Assembly: GCA_045132055.1 (NCBI GenBank)
Contig: JBGURP010000027.1
Span: 1 to 64,000, forward strand
Source of the DNA: F23-D06 sp045132055
GTDB lineage: Bacteria; Bacteroidota; Bacteroidia; Bacteroidales; WCHB1-69
Reading direction: 5' to 3'
Length of the DNA stretch: 64,000 nucleotides
Shown here: positions 34,519 to 43,199 of the stretch, one piece after another
How the letters are laid out: each line of letters starts with the position of its first letter
Numbering within the stretch: position 1 is the stretch's first letter
Position numbers and translations under genes: made by a program
The notes under the pieces: generated by a model
The model's database searches: none
Seen by the model: the letters and a program-made list of their open reading frames with translations, nothing else
What the model was told of the DNA's origin: nothing

Positions 34519-34573
34519 CCCGCCTTTATAGCGGGCATTTGTTTTTAATATTAACTCAAAAAAACATACGATT

Positions 34574-35236
34574 ATGGAAAAAGCTCAAATGAGAGAAGTG
34601 ATTGCCAAGCGCGTTGCCAAAGAACTAAAAGACGGCGACGTAGTGAACTTGGGTATCGGTCTGCCGACCATGGTCCCTAACTATTTACCAAATGACGTGC
34701 ATGTGATTCTGCAAACGGAGAACGGCATGATCGGTATGGGGCCCACCCCCGAAGAGGGCAAAGAGGACGTGAACCTGATCAACTCCGGCGGCGGATTCAT
34801 CACCGCACAACCCGGCGCAGTCTCTTTCAGCTCGGCTGATTCCTTCGCCCTGATCCGCGGCGGCCACGTGGATGCCACCGTGTTGGGTGCCATGCAAGTG
34901 GATGAGCACGGCGACATCGCCAACTGGATGATCCCCGGCAAGCTTACCCCAGGCATGGGCGGCGCTATGGACCTCCTTATCGGAGCCAAGACCGTCATCG
35001 TGGCCATGGAGCACACCCAGAAGGGCAACCCGAAGATCCTGCACAAGTGCAACCTGCCCCTTACCGCCAAAGGTGCTGTGGATATGATTGTCACAGAGAT
35101 GGGCGTGATGGTTGTCACCGACAAGGGTCTCGTGCTCACCGAACTGCACCCTGAGTTCACCGTAGAGGATGTGAAAGCCGCCACCGAGGCCGATTTCACC
35201 GTCTCCCCGGACCTCAAACCGATGCAACTGGACTAG
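34574..35236 (+). CDS. 3-oxoacid/butyrate-acetoacetate CoA-transferase, subunit B
   Basis: A 220-residue family I CoA-transferase beta subunit. The catalytic glutamate lies in LQTENGMIGMGP near residue 51. GLPTMVPNYL, the GGGFITAQPGA stretch and SFALIRGGHVDATVLGA are typical of AtoA/CtfB/ScoB. It moves CoA between acetate, acetoacetate, butyrate or succinate. It needs a subunit A, which is not adjacent and not seen in the window, although A and B genes are normally neighbours. It sits 116 bases upstream of bcd. Confidence 0.92.
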   Translation: MEKAQMREVIAKRVAKELKDGDVVNLGIGLPTMVPNYLPNDVHVILQTENGMIGMGPTPEEGKEDVNLINSGGGFITAQPGAVSFSSADSFALIRGGHVDATVLGAMQVDEHGDIANWMIPGKLTPGMGGAMDLLIGAKTVIVAMEHTQKGNPKILHKCNLPLTAKGAVDMIVTEMGVMVVTDKGLVLTELHPEFTVEDVKAATEADFTVSPDLKPMQLD

Positions 35237-35352
35237 TGTTAATTGAGAATTGAGAATTAAAAATTTGAAATTGTACTTTGAGAGAAGAGGCTGACATGCT
35301 TTCGCTTCTTTCAAACCAATAGAAGAAATATTTTATTAATTAATATCGAACA

Positions 35353-36492
35353 ATGGATTTTAGCTTAAACAAAAGAGAAGAACTTTTCCTGCAGATGATC
35401 CGCAAGTTTGCGGCGGAAGAAGTTCAACCGTTGGCAGCCGAGGTGGACGACCAAGAGCGTTTCCCGATTGAGACGGTAGAGAAGATGGCCAAGATTGGCA
35501 TCATGGGCATCCCAATCCCCGTGGAGTACGGTGGACAGGGCGGCACCAACCAAATGTATATCATGGCAGTTGAAGAGCTGTCGAAGGTCTGCGCCACCAC
35601 GGGCGTTATCGTGAGCGCGCACACCTCCCTGTGTATGAACCCGATTCTGGAATTCGGCACAGAGGAGCAGAAACAGAAATATTTGCCTAAACTCGCTTCC
35701 GGCGAGTGGATTGGCGCTTTCGGTCTTACTGAGCCCAACGCCGGCACCGATGCCGCCATGCAGCAGACCACAGCCGTATTGGACGGCGAGGAGTGGGTGC
35801 TCAACGGCAGCAAGATATTCATCACCAACGCCGGTTACGCACATGTGTATGTGATCATGGCCATGACCGACAAGTCGCTCGGCACCAAGGGCATCTCCGC
35901 GTTCATCGTGGAGAAGGGCACTCCTGGTTTCTCCATCGGCAAGAAGGAGAAGAAGATGGGTATCCGCGGCTCCGCCACCTGCGAGCTGATTTTTGAAAAC
36001 TGCCGCATTCCGAAGGCTAATTTGCTCGGCGAACTCGGCAAGGGCTTCAAGATTGCCATGATGACGCTGGACGGCGGCCGTATCGGTATCGCTTCCCAGG
36101 CTCTTGGCATCGCCCAGGGCGCACTTGATGCTACGGTAAAATACACGAAAGAGAGAAAACAGTTCGGCAAGACATTGGCTCAGTTCCAGAACACGCAATT
36201 CCAGATGGCCAACCTCGAAACCAAGATCCAGGCCGCACGTCTGCTCGTGCGCCAGGCCGCTTGGAAGAAGGACATGCACCTTCCGTATTCCGTGGATGCC
36301 GCCATGGCCAAGTTGTATTGCGCTGAAACCGCAATGGAAACGACCACCAAGTGTGTTCAATTCCACGGCGGATACGGCTACACCCGCGAGTACGAAGTGG
36401 AGCGCATGATGCGCGACGCCAAGATCACCGAGATCTATGAAGGCACCTCCGAAGTGCAACGCATGGTCATCGCCGGAAAATTATTCAAATAA
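35353..36492 (+). CDS. bcd: Short-chain acyl-CoA (butyryl-CoA) dehydrogenase
   Basis: A 379-residue acyl-CoA dehydrogenase. FAD and substrate regions GAFGLTEPNAGTDAA and FITNAGYAHVYVIMA are present. The catalytic glutamate is in ITEIYEGTSEVQRMVIAG, the position used by butyryl-CoA dehydrogenases. QFHGGYGYTREYEVERMMRD is also conserved. It reduces crotonyl-CoA to butyryl-CoA with electrons from EtfAB, encoded directly downstream. In anaerobes the Bcd-Etf complex can bifurcate electrons to ferredoxin; whether this one does is not shown by sequence. Confidence 0.94.
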   Translation: MDFSLNKREELFLQMIRKFAAEEVQPLAAEVDDQERFPIETVEKMAKIGIMGIPIPVEYGGQGGTNQMYIMAVEELSKVCATTGVIVSAHTSLCMNPILEFGTEEQKQKYLPKLASGEWIGAFGLTEPNAGTDAAMQQTTAVLDGEEWVLNGSKIFITNAGYAHVYVIMAMTDKSLGTKGISAFIVEKGTPGFSIGKKEKKMGIRGSATCELIFENCRIPKANLLGELGKGFKIAMMTLDGGRIGIASQALGIAQGALDATVKYTKERKQFGKTLAQFQNTQFQMANLETKIQAARLLVRQAAWKKDMHLPYSVDAAMAKLYCAETAMETTTKCVQFHGGYGYTREYEVERMMRDAKITEIYEGTSEVQRMVIAGKLFK

Positions 36493-36500
36493 AAATAATT

Positions 36501-36528
36501 GTAAAGACGCACGGCCGTGCGTCTCAAC
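36501..36528. repeat. GTAGAGACG palindrome, copy 2
   Basis: Intergenic between bcd and etfB. The inner 18 bases GACGCACGGCCGTGCGTC (36506-36523) are a perfect palindrome; the outer arms are degenerate. Confidence 0.75.
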
Positions 36529-36545
36529 CAATAAAAAAGAATACA

Positions 36546-37328
36546 ATGAATATTATCGTAACAATAAAACAGGTTCCGAACACCAATGTCATCAAGATCA
36601 ACCCGGTGACGGGCACATTGATCCGCGACGGTGTTCCTTCTATTCTGAATCCGGATGATGCATCTGCTTTGGAAATGGCTTTGCAGCTGAAGGACAAGTT
36701 CGGTGCACACGTCACCGTCATCACGATGGGTCCGCCGCAAGCCGACGCCATCTGCCGCGAGGCTTTCGCCATGGGCGCCGACAGGGCTATTTTGCTCTCT
36801 GACCGCAAGTTTGCGGGTGCCGACACGCTGGCCACCTCCTACGCGCTCTCCGGCGCCATCAAGACGCTGGATTACGACCTCATTCTCGCCGGCCGCCAGG
36901 CTATCGATGGTGATACCGCTCAAACTCCCGTGTCCTTGGCACAACACTTGGACCTCCCGCAGGTTACCTACGCCACCAACCTTGAGTTCGATGGCAAGAA
37001 ACTCTGCACCGTGACCAAAGAGACCGAAGAGGGCTATCAGATCCTCGAAGTGGAAACGCCTTGCGTGCTCACCGTGCTTTCCTCCGCCATCAAGCCGCGC
37101 TACATGACCGTCAAGGGCATCATGGAAGCCTACGACAAAGAAGTGGAAGTGTGGGGCGCCGACAAACTCGATGTGGAAGTTGAGCGTCTGGGACTTTCCG
37201 GATCACCCACCCGCGTGAAGAAGTCATTCACCAAGCCGCAGAAACAACCCGGCGAAGTGTTCGAAGTGGATGCCGAAGAGGCTGTCGAGATTATTGTCAA
37301 GAAACTGAAAGAGAAACATATTATTTAA
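36546..37328 (+). CDS. etfB: Electron transfer flavoprotein, beta subunit
   Basis: A 260-residue EtfB/FixA-type subunit: start MNIIVTIKQVPNT, NPDDASALEMALQLKD, the AMP/FAD loop LAGRQAIDGDTAQTPVSLA and the ETPCVLTVL recognition-loop region. It carries FAD or AMP in the Etf heterodimer and passes electrons to Bcd. It lies between bcd and etfA, with the palindrome copy 2 in the 5' spacer. The length matches bifurcating-type EtfB, which is only suggestive. Confidence 0.93.
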   Translation: MNIIVTIKQVPNTNVIKINPVTGTLIRDGVPSILNPDDASALEMALQLKDKFGAHVTVITMGPPQADAICREAFAMGADRAILLSDRKFAGADTLATSYALSGAIKTLDYDLILAGRQAIDGDTAQTPVSLAQHLDLPQVTYATNLEFDGKKLCTVTKETEEGYQILEVETPCVLTVLSSAIKPRYMTVKGIMEAYDKEVEVWGADKLDVEVERLGLSGSPTRVKKSFTKPQKQPGEVFEVDAEEAVEIIVKKLKEKHII

Positions 37329-37347
37329 CCGAGAATTTAATAAGACT

Positions 37348-38355
37348 ATGGAAAAGACTGATTATAAGAACATTCATGTATTTGTGGAGCAACGCGACGG
37401 CGTTATCCAATCCGTGGCTTTGGAATTGCTCGGTAAGGCTCACGAGCTCTCCGCCGACCTTCACGAGAAGGTGGTGGCCGTGCTGGCTGGTTATCAGATC
37501 AAGGACCAAGCCCAAATGTTGATCGAATACGGTGCTGACGAAGTGATCTGTATGGACGCACCGGAGCTGAAAGATTATCTCACAGAGCAATACACGCAAG
37601 CCATCTACCAAGTGGTGATGGAGTTCAAGCCCAGCATCATGCTGATTGGCGCATCTACTATTGGCCGTGACTTGGCACCGAGACTGGCATGCCGCCTCAA
37701 CACCGGTTTGACCGCCGACTGTACCAAGTTGGAGATTACCGAGGACATGCAGCTGGCCTCCACGCGTCCCGCTTTCGGCGGCAACCTGATGGCCACCATC
37801 TTGAATACGGAGCACAGACCGCAAATGTCCACCGTGCGTCCGGGCGTCATGCAGAAGATGGCCCGCGACAACAGCCGTAAGGGCGAAGTCATCGACTTCA
37901 AACCCACTTTCGAGAGTGACAAGTTCAAAGTGCGCCTCGTGAAGAACGTGAAGGAAGACAAGGGCACTGTGGATATCACGGATGCCAAGATCCTGATTTC
38001 CGGCGGTCGTGGTGTGGGCAACAAAGCCGGTTTCGACAAATTGCAAGCATTAGCTGACGTGCTCCCCGGTGCGGAGGTATCCTCTTCCCGCGCTATGGTG
38101 GATGCCGGTATCATCGACCACAGTCGCCAAGTGGGACAGACGGGCAAGACCGTGCGTCCGAACCTCTACTTGGCTTGCGGTATCAGCGGCGCCATCCAGC
38201 ACTTGGCCGGTATGGAAGAGTCCGACTTGATCATCGCCATCAACAAAGACAAATTTGCTCCTATCTTCGGCGTGGCTGACCTCGGTATCGTGTGCGACCT
38301 GAACAAGGTTGTGCCTTTACTGACGACCAGACTTGCCAAAGAAATTGAAAAATAA
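37348..38355 (+). CDS. etfA: Electron transfer flavoprotein, alpha subunit
   Basis: A 335-residue EtfA. The C-terminal FAD-binding domain is intact: GRGVGNKAGFDKL, SSSRAMVDAG, RQVGQTGKTVRPNLY, GISGAIQHLAGM and INKDKFAPIFGVADLG. No extra N-terminal ferredoxin domain is present. It follows etfB by 19 bases. Its stop overlaps the start of the LolD-like ABC gene by one base (TAATG), an unusual partner. Confidence 0.94.
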   Translation: MEKTDYKNIHVFVEQRDGVIQSVALELLGKAHELSADLHEKVVAVLAGYQIKDQAQMLIEYGADEVICMDAPELKDYLTEQYTQAIYQVVMEFKPSIMLIGASTIGRDLAPRLACRLNTGLTADCTKLEITEDMQLASTRPAFGGNLMATILNTEHRPQMSTVRPGVMQKMARDNSRKGEVIDFKPTFESDKFKVRLVKNVKEDKGTVDITDAKILISGGRGVGNKAGFDKLQALADVLPGAEVSSSRAMVDAGIIDHSRQVGQTGKTVRPNLYLACGISGAIQHLAGMEESDLIIAINKDKFAPIFGVADLGIVCDLNKVVPLLTTRLAKEIEK

Positions 38356-39008
38356 TGATTGAAATCCGCCATGTTGAAAAGAGCTACGGCTCCCTTCACG
38401 TGTTGAAGGACATCAATCTCACGATCGAGAACTCCAAAGTGGTTGCTATTGTCGGTCCTTCCGGGGCCGGCAAAACCACTTTGTTGCATATCGTGGGCAC
38501 CTTGGATCGTCCTGACAAGGGAGATGTTGTGATGGATGGCAAGACACTGACCAGTCTTTCCGACAACCAGCTCTCCGAGTTCCGTAACCAACACATCGGC
38601 TTCGTCTATCAATTTCATCATCTGCTGCCTGAGTTTACAGCAGCGGAAAATGTGGCTTTGCCCGCCATGATTGCCGGCAAGTCGCGGAAAGAAGCAATGG
38701 TGCGTGCCACCGAGCTTCTCGATTTTCTGAAATTGAAGGAGAGGGTGAGGCACAAACCCAACGAGCTCTCCGGCGGTGAGCAACAGCGCGTGGCCGTGGC
38801 CCGTGCCCTGATGAACAACCCCGAGATTATCCTCGCCGATGAGCCTTCCGGCAACCTGGACACCGAGAACGCCCGCAAGCTGCATCAGCTCTTCTTCGAC
38901 CTGCGCGACCAATTCCATCAAACCTTTATCATCGTAACCCATAACGAAGAGCTTGCCACCTTGTCGGACAGGAAAATTGTCTTGCAAGATGGAAAAGTAA
39001 TCCTCTAA
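38355..39008 (+). CDS. ABC transporter ATPase, LolD/MacB type
   Basis: A 217-residue ATPase with Walker A GPSGAGKTTLLH (about 35-46), the family-typical FVYQFHHLLPEFTAAENVALP, signature LSGGEQQRVAVARAL and Walker B ILADEPSGNLDTENA. The LLPEF-TAxENV pattern is that of LolD, which powers lipoprotein release from the inner membrane. No permease gene is adjacent. A lipoprotein gene follows 3 bases downstream. Translation is coupled to etfA by a one-base overlap. Confidence 0.88.
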   Translation: MIEIRHVEKSYGSLHVLKDINLTIENSKVVAIVGPSGAGKTTLLHIVGTLDRPDKGDVVMDGKTLTSLSDNQLSEFRNQHIGFVYQFHHLLPEFTAAENVALPAMIAGKSRKEAMVRATELLDFLKLKERVRHKPNELSGGEQQRVAVARALMNNPEIILADEPSGNLDTENARKLHQLFFDLRDQFHQTFIIVTHNEELATLSDRKIVLQDGKVIL

Positions 39009-39011
39009 ACT

Positions 39012-39662
39012 ATGAAAAAGAATCTCCTTTTCAGCATTATTTTGAGTTGCATAGTGCTCCTCAGCGGCTGCAGCATTTATCAGTTTTCCAATCTGATGAA
39101 TTGCAAATTTGCCATGGCGGGAATAAAAAATGTGACCTGGGCAGGCATTAACTTCAGCAATGTCAGCAGTGTGAGTGACCTTTCCATTACCAATGCGGCA
39201 AAAGCAATGGAAGCACTCAAAAATCTCGACTTCACCATAACCTGCGATGTGAATGTCAAGACGGAGAATCCAACCAACCGCATGGCCCGACTGATCGGAT
39301 ACGATTACGAACTGTTTCTGGACGACAACACCAAACCTGTCGCCACGGGAAGCAGCCGCGACAAGGAGTATGTCATCCCTGCCAACAGCACGGTGATAAT
39401 TCCGATCCCAGTCAAGATGGATCTTGTCTCCGTAATCAAGAACAGGGAAGTGGGCAGCATCATCAAATGTATCAAGGATATTCAAGATAAAGGCAACGGA
39501 ACATCCTCCGATGTCAAGGTTAAATTCACTCCGTATCTCAGCATGGGCAGAGCTCCCATGAGATTGTCCCCAATCACCCTGACAAAGACTTTCCAATCAT
39601 CTCCAAAAGCAACCAAGAAAGACAAAAAACAAGCGAAAGAGGCTTCAATTAACAGAAGATAA
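39012..39662 (+). CDS. Lipoprotein with LEA14-like domain
   Basis: A 216-residue lipoprotein: lipobox LLSGC with Cys20, then a beta-rich region (VKTENPTNRMARLIGYDYELFL with a following IPANSTVIIPIPVKM) that resembles LEA14/WHy-type domains. It ends in a Lys-rich tail. It is probably periplasm-facing. It follows the LolD-like ATPase by 3 bases and could be co-expressed with it. The domain call is by pattern only. Confidence 0.75.
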   Translation: MKKNLLFSIILSCIVLLSGCSIYQFSNLMNCKFAMAGIKNVTWAGINFSNVSSVSDLSITNAAKAMEALKNLDFTITCDVNVKTENPTNRMARLIGYDYELFLDDNTKPVATGSSRDKEYVIPANSTVIIPIPVKMDLVSVIKNREVGSIIKCIKDIQDKGNGTSSDVKVKFTPYLSMGRAPMRLSPITLTKTFQSSPKATKKDKKQAKEASINRR

Positions 39663-39687
39663 TTATTAACCTAAAAGAAGCATTATC

Positions 39688-40176
39688 ATGATTCAAAGAA
39701 TCCAATCCATTTTTTTATTGATAGCAGCCATTATTCCTATTGTGTTGCTGTTCATCCCGTTTGGCTACATTAACACGGAAGAAGCCCAGTTTCTGTTCAA
39801 TTCCGTATCTTTGAAATACAACATTCCGGAAGGACATACAGTTGTGCGTGTGTATTACGTGGCACTCTGCTTGGTGATTTGCTCAGCCTTGTCGTTCATT
39901 GCACTGTTTTCATACAAAAACCGCATCCGTCAAACGCAGATTATCTCCATCAACATGATTGTCTATCTGGTCACGCTGATGCTGATTCTGTGGCTCTGCC
40001 CCGACATCATTTTCAAGAAATTCTTCGCCACTCGTGGCCTTGATTATGAATTCCAATTCGCTCACAAAGCCGTACTGCTGATTTTTGTCTTTGTGGAAGC
40101 GGTATGCCTGTATCTGGCCAACCGTTTTATCAAAAAAGATGAAGCGTTGGTGCGTTCTGCCGACAGACTTCGTTAA
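39688..40176 (+). CDS. DUF4293-family membrane protein
   Basis: A 162-residue protein with four hydrophobic segments. The start MIQRIQSIFLLIAAIIPI, then SFIALFSYKNRIRQTQI and the AHKAVLLIFVFVEAVCLYLANRFIKKDEALVRSADRLR region (given in part) are typical of Bacteroidota DUF4293. Function is unknown. It ends 11 bases before nqrA and may be co-transcribed with it. Confidence 0.9.
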   Translation: MIQRIQSIFLLIAAIIPIVLLFIPFGYINTEEAQFLFNSVSLKYNIPEGHTVVRVYYVALCLVICSALSFIALFSYKNRIRQTQIISINMIVYLVTLMLILWLCPDIIFKKFFATRGLDYEFQFAHKAVLLIFVFVEAVCLYLANRFIKKDEALVRSADRLR

Positions 40177-40187
40177 TAATCAACATT

Positions 40188-41555
40188 ATGCACATCAGAA
40201 TCACCAAAGGGCTGGACTTGAATTTGTCGGGCGAAGCTGCCAAAACGGTAGCCGACATGCCCAAGCCCCGGTATTGCTATGTGCATCCTGCTGATTTCAA
40301 ATGGCTGACGCCCAAACTGGATGTTCAGGAAGGCAGCCAAGTAGAGATTGGTACGCCCTTGTTTCACGACAAGGATGACGACCGCATTCGGATAGTTTCT
40401 CCTGTGAATGGCGTTGTCCGGCAGATAGTGCGCGGCGAGAAGCGCGTTATCTTAGCCATCGTTATTGAGATTGCTGAAGGAGAGTCTCTACACCGCCAAG
40501 TGGACTTTCCTGAGCCTTCAGATGCAGAAGGATACAGAGAGTTGATATGCGACTATGGCTTGTGGCCCATGTTGCGCCAGCGGCCGTATTCCACTATTCC
40601 GAATCCAGATGTAAAACCCAAAGCAGTATTCGTATCCTGCTTTGATTCTTCGCCTTTGGCCCCTGACTATGCGTTTATGCTGCAGGGCAGGGAAGAGGAC
40701 TTTTGCTCCGGCGCACGCGTGTTGCGTACGCTCGCACAGGCCCCGATGCACCTGTGTTTGCGCGAAGGGGCCGACGACATGCTGTTTGAGTCAGTGTCTG
40801 ACGCAGAGAGGCACTATCTCAGCGGACCGCATCCCGCCGGCAATGTGGGCACGCAAATCCACCATATCGCACCCATCCAAAAGGGCAAGAGCATCTGGTA
40901 CGTCAACCCTGAGGATGTGGCCGCCATCGGCCGTTTCTTCAGCCGCCACGAACTTGGTTTCGAGCGCACGGTGGCCCTCACCGGACCATGTGTGCAAAAT
41001 CCCTGTTACGTGCGGATGCCCTACGGCGCAGATCTATCAATATTGGTTAATGAATCCGTAGAGACGCACGGCCGTGAGACGGACGACCGTCCGTCTCTAC
41101 AGAAGAATGTGCGCATTATTTCCGGCAATGTTTTGACCGGCAAAACCTTGGACGAATGGCCTTCCGTGCGTTTTTACGACCGTCAGATAACGGCGATAGA
41201 AGAGGGTGGTCAACGTGAGGTTCTGGGTTGGCTGCTGCCGGGATTCAAGAAATGGAGCCTTTCACACACATTCCTGTCATGGCTCACCCCCAAGCGGACC
41301 TATCCATTCAACACCTCCCTGCATGGTGGCCGCCGTACCTTCATGATGACGGATGTCTATGAAAAAGTGTTCCCCTTTGAACTGCTGCCGCTGCAGCTCC
41401 TGAAAGCCTGCGCCATCAAGGACATCGAGCAGATGGAGGCCCTTGGCATTTACGAGGTGGATCCCGAAGATTTCGCCCTGTGCGAGGTTGTTTGCCCCTC
41501 CAAAACCGAATGCCAGAAGATTGTGGAGGAGGCGATGAGAGAGTTGAGAGATTAG
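40188..41555 (+). CDS. nqrA: Na+-translocating NADH:quinone reductase subunit A
   Basis: A 455-residue NqrA, the peripheral quinone-contacting subunit of the Na+ pump. Characteristic parts are ITKGLDLNLSGEA at the start, RRTFMMTDVYEKVFPFEL near residue 383 and the C-terminal CEVVCPSKTECQKIVEEAM. About 15 residues near 290-305 (VETHGRETDDRPSLQ) are encoded by a palindromic repeat (41058-41100), which makes the protein slightly long for the family. The last residues (ELRD) run into a GAGAGAT-type repeat. Unlike the usual nqrABCDEF order, nqrB is 2.1 kb away. Confidence 0.93.
   Translation: MHIRITKGLDLNLSGEAAKTVADMPKPRYCYVHPADFKWLTPKLDVQEGSQVEIGTPLFHDKDDDRIRIVSPVNGVVRQIVRGEKRVILAIVIEIAEGESLHRQVDFPEPSDAEGYRELICDYGLWPMLRQRPYSTIPNPDVKPKAVFVSCFDSSPLAPDYAFMLQGREEDFCSGARVLRTLAQAPMHLCLREGADDMLFESVSDAERHYLSGPHPAGNVGTQIHHIAPIQKGKSIWYVNPEDVAAIGRFFSRHELGFERTVALTGPCVQNPCYVRMPYGADLSILVNESVETHGRETDDRPSLQKNVRIISGNVLTGKTLDEWPSVRFYDRQITAIEEGGQREVLGWLLPGFKKWSLSHTFLSWLTPKRTYPFNTSLHGGRRTFMMTDVYEKVFPFELLPLQLLKACAIKDIEQMEALGIYEVDPEDFALCEVVCPSKTECQKIVEEAMRELRD
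41058..41100. repeat. GTAGAGACG palindrome, copy 3 (inside nqrA)
   Basis: A 43-base composite palindrome starting GTAGAGACG and ending CGTCTCTAC, with inner GGACGACCGTCC. It is translated in frame within NqrA. Confidence 0.8.
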
Positions 41556-41622
41556 AGTTTAGAGATGAGAGATGAGAGATTAGAAGATTATTGATAAGAG
41601 GCTAACGGCTAATAACATCAAA

Positions 41623-42828
41623 ATGAAGCACAACAATTACTGGACTTTTTGTATGGCGATCATGGCACTGATTCTCTTTTCTGTGTCGTGCCGCCAGGCC
41701 AAGCCTGTCCAGCCTGCCTTGCAACTGCCCGTCATTTATCTGACCACGGACACCATCATACCCTGGGACAATCGTATTACGTGCTCCGTTTCCGTCGTTG
41801 CGGATGGCGATTCCATCATATACGATGGCAAAATCAAATTCAGGGGCGGCGTTTCATCCAAGTATTACAAACATTCCTACGCGTTGAAATTTGATGCGAA
41901 GCAATCACTTTGCGGACTTCCGGCCAACAAAAGCTGGATTCTGAACGCCAGCTACATCGACAAGACCTTCATGCGCCACAAACTCTGCTACGACTTGTTC
42001 AACATGATGGGCGAGAATGACCTGGCACCAAAATGCGCCTACGCGCTTGTGCGCGAAAATGACCAACCACAAGGCTTGTATGTAGTTACGCAGCGCCTCA
42101 ACAGGAAAGTTCTCAAGGTTGACAAGAATGATCCCGGCGCGGTTATCTTCAAAGAGCCGAAACTCTTCTATTCAGACAAGAAAATCGCGAAACCTGGATC
42201 TCAAGTGGAAAACCCTCACGGACAGACTTATCCCGACTATGACAAGGAACACCGCGATGCCATCATCACGGATTTCAGGAATTTCATATTAAACACCTCA
42301 GATGCAGAATTTTACGCAAACATCGGAGAATGGATAGACCTGTCGAATCTCATCGACTGGCATCTGTTCATACTCTTCACGAACAGTGGCGACGGTGTGC
42401 TCAAGAACTTCTATCTGTACAAGAAGAACGCCCAGACACCGTTCCGGATCGCGCTTTGGGACTGCGATCACAGTTTAGGAAGAGACGGCGACAACGAGAA
42501 GAACATGCTGGAGCATTTGCCGAACATCCGCCGGAACATTCTGATTGACCGAATGATGAAGTCGCCGGAATATATGGAGAAACTGCAGAAAAGGTATGCG
42601 GAGCTTCGTCAATCTGGCATCTTCTCCTACGAGAACATAGAACGAATGATGCAGGAGAACGACCCGTATGTCCGTTTGGGTTTGGAGGAAAACACACGGT
42701 TATGGCCTATTGACAGTAAAGATTACTACGATGCCGCCAACTATGATGAGGAGTACGCTCTGATACTGGAATTTGTGAAGTTGAGTCTTGACCGAATGGA
42801 CAAAGAAATGCAATATCAAGCAAAATGA
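41623..42828 (+). CDS. CotH-kinase-family lipoprotein
   Basis: A 401-residue lipoprotein: lipobox SVSC with Cys23, then a CotH domain. Landmarks are GKIKFRGGVSSKYYKHSYALKF, the LNASYIDKTFMRHKLCYDLF core, QGLYVVTQRLN and the metal-binding IALWDCDHSLG. CotH proteins are atypical protein kinases in Bacillus spore coats; the role of secreted bacterial homologues is not established. It lies between nqrA and nqrB with a GAGAGAT repeat in its 5' spacer. It converges tightly with the TIGR04076 gene (4 bases between stops). Confidence 0.88.
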   Translation: MKHNNYWTFCMAIMALILFSVSCRQAKPVQPALQLPVIYLTTDTIIPWDNRITCSVSVVADGDSIIYDGKIKFRGGVSSKYYKHSYALKFDAKQSLCGLPANKSWILNASYIDKTFMRHKLCYDLFNMMGENDLAPKCAYALVRENDQPQGLYVVTQRLNRKVLKVDKNDPGAVIFKEPKLFYSDKKIAKPGSQVENPHGQTYPDYDKEHRDAIITDFRNFILNTSDAEFYANIGEWIDLSNLIDWHLFILFTNSGDGVLKNFYLYKKNAQTPFRIALWDCDHSLGRDGDNEKNMLEHLPNIRRNILIDRMMKSPEYMEKLQKRYAELRQSGIFSYENIERMMQENDPYVRLGLEENTRLWPIDSKDYYDAANYDEEYALILEFVKLSLDRMDKEMQYQAK

Positions 42829-42832
42829 AAAA

Positions 42833-43141
42833 CTACGCTATTCTTTCCAGCAAAAAGCTTACGGGCCGGAAGCCGTCGTTGCAGCTGATCATGGCGGAGT
42901 AGGGGTTCTTCATCCAACCGTCGAAGAAGTTGCCGTGCCCGGCGGCCAGTTCCTCCACAAACCATCGCATCGATTCCCATGCGCTGTCGCAGAGCCCTTC
43001 GGGTTTCTTTCCACCCACAGATATCCAGCTGTCGCCCTCGCGAACCTCGCACGCGTGCTCGATAGGGTTCTCGTACATGGCAGAAAGGTCGGTGTGCTGC
43101 ACTTTTCTTACAGCGGTGATTTTGACGTTGTAGGGGTTCAT
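42833..43141 (-). CDS. TIGR04076-family protein
   Basis: A 102-residue soluble protein of the TIGR04076 family (VKITAVRKVQHTDL at the start, FDGWMKNPYSAMISCNDGFRPVSF near the end). Function is unknown; the conserved Cys and Trp residues are kept. The frame is open to 43162, but a near-consensus -7 box (TATTTTCG, 43165-43172) puts the transcript start near 43158. The ATG at 43141 is therefore preferred. It is on the minus strand inside the split nqr locus. Confidence 0.85.
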   Translation of the reverse strand: MNPYNVKITAVRKVQHTDLSAMYENPIEHACEVREGDSWISVGGKKPEGLCDSAWESMRWFVEELAAGHGNFFDGWMKNPYSAMISCNDGFRPVSFLLERIA

Positions 43142-43164
43142 ATAAATAAAGTGATAATACATCG

Positions 43165-43172
43165 CGAAAATA
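43165..43172 (-). promoter_or_regulatory. Near-consensus -7 box
   Basis: TATTTTCG on the minus strand, one base off TAnnTTTG, upstream of the TIGR04076 gene. Confidence 0.4.
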
Positions 43173-43199
43173 CAAAAAGTTTTTCAGTTTTCACTTATT

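Noticed and set aside
38166..39596. Long minus-strand frame across the LolD-like and lipoprotein genes
   Set aside because: Both plus-strand genes have clear motifs; the antisense frame has none.
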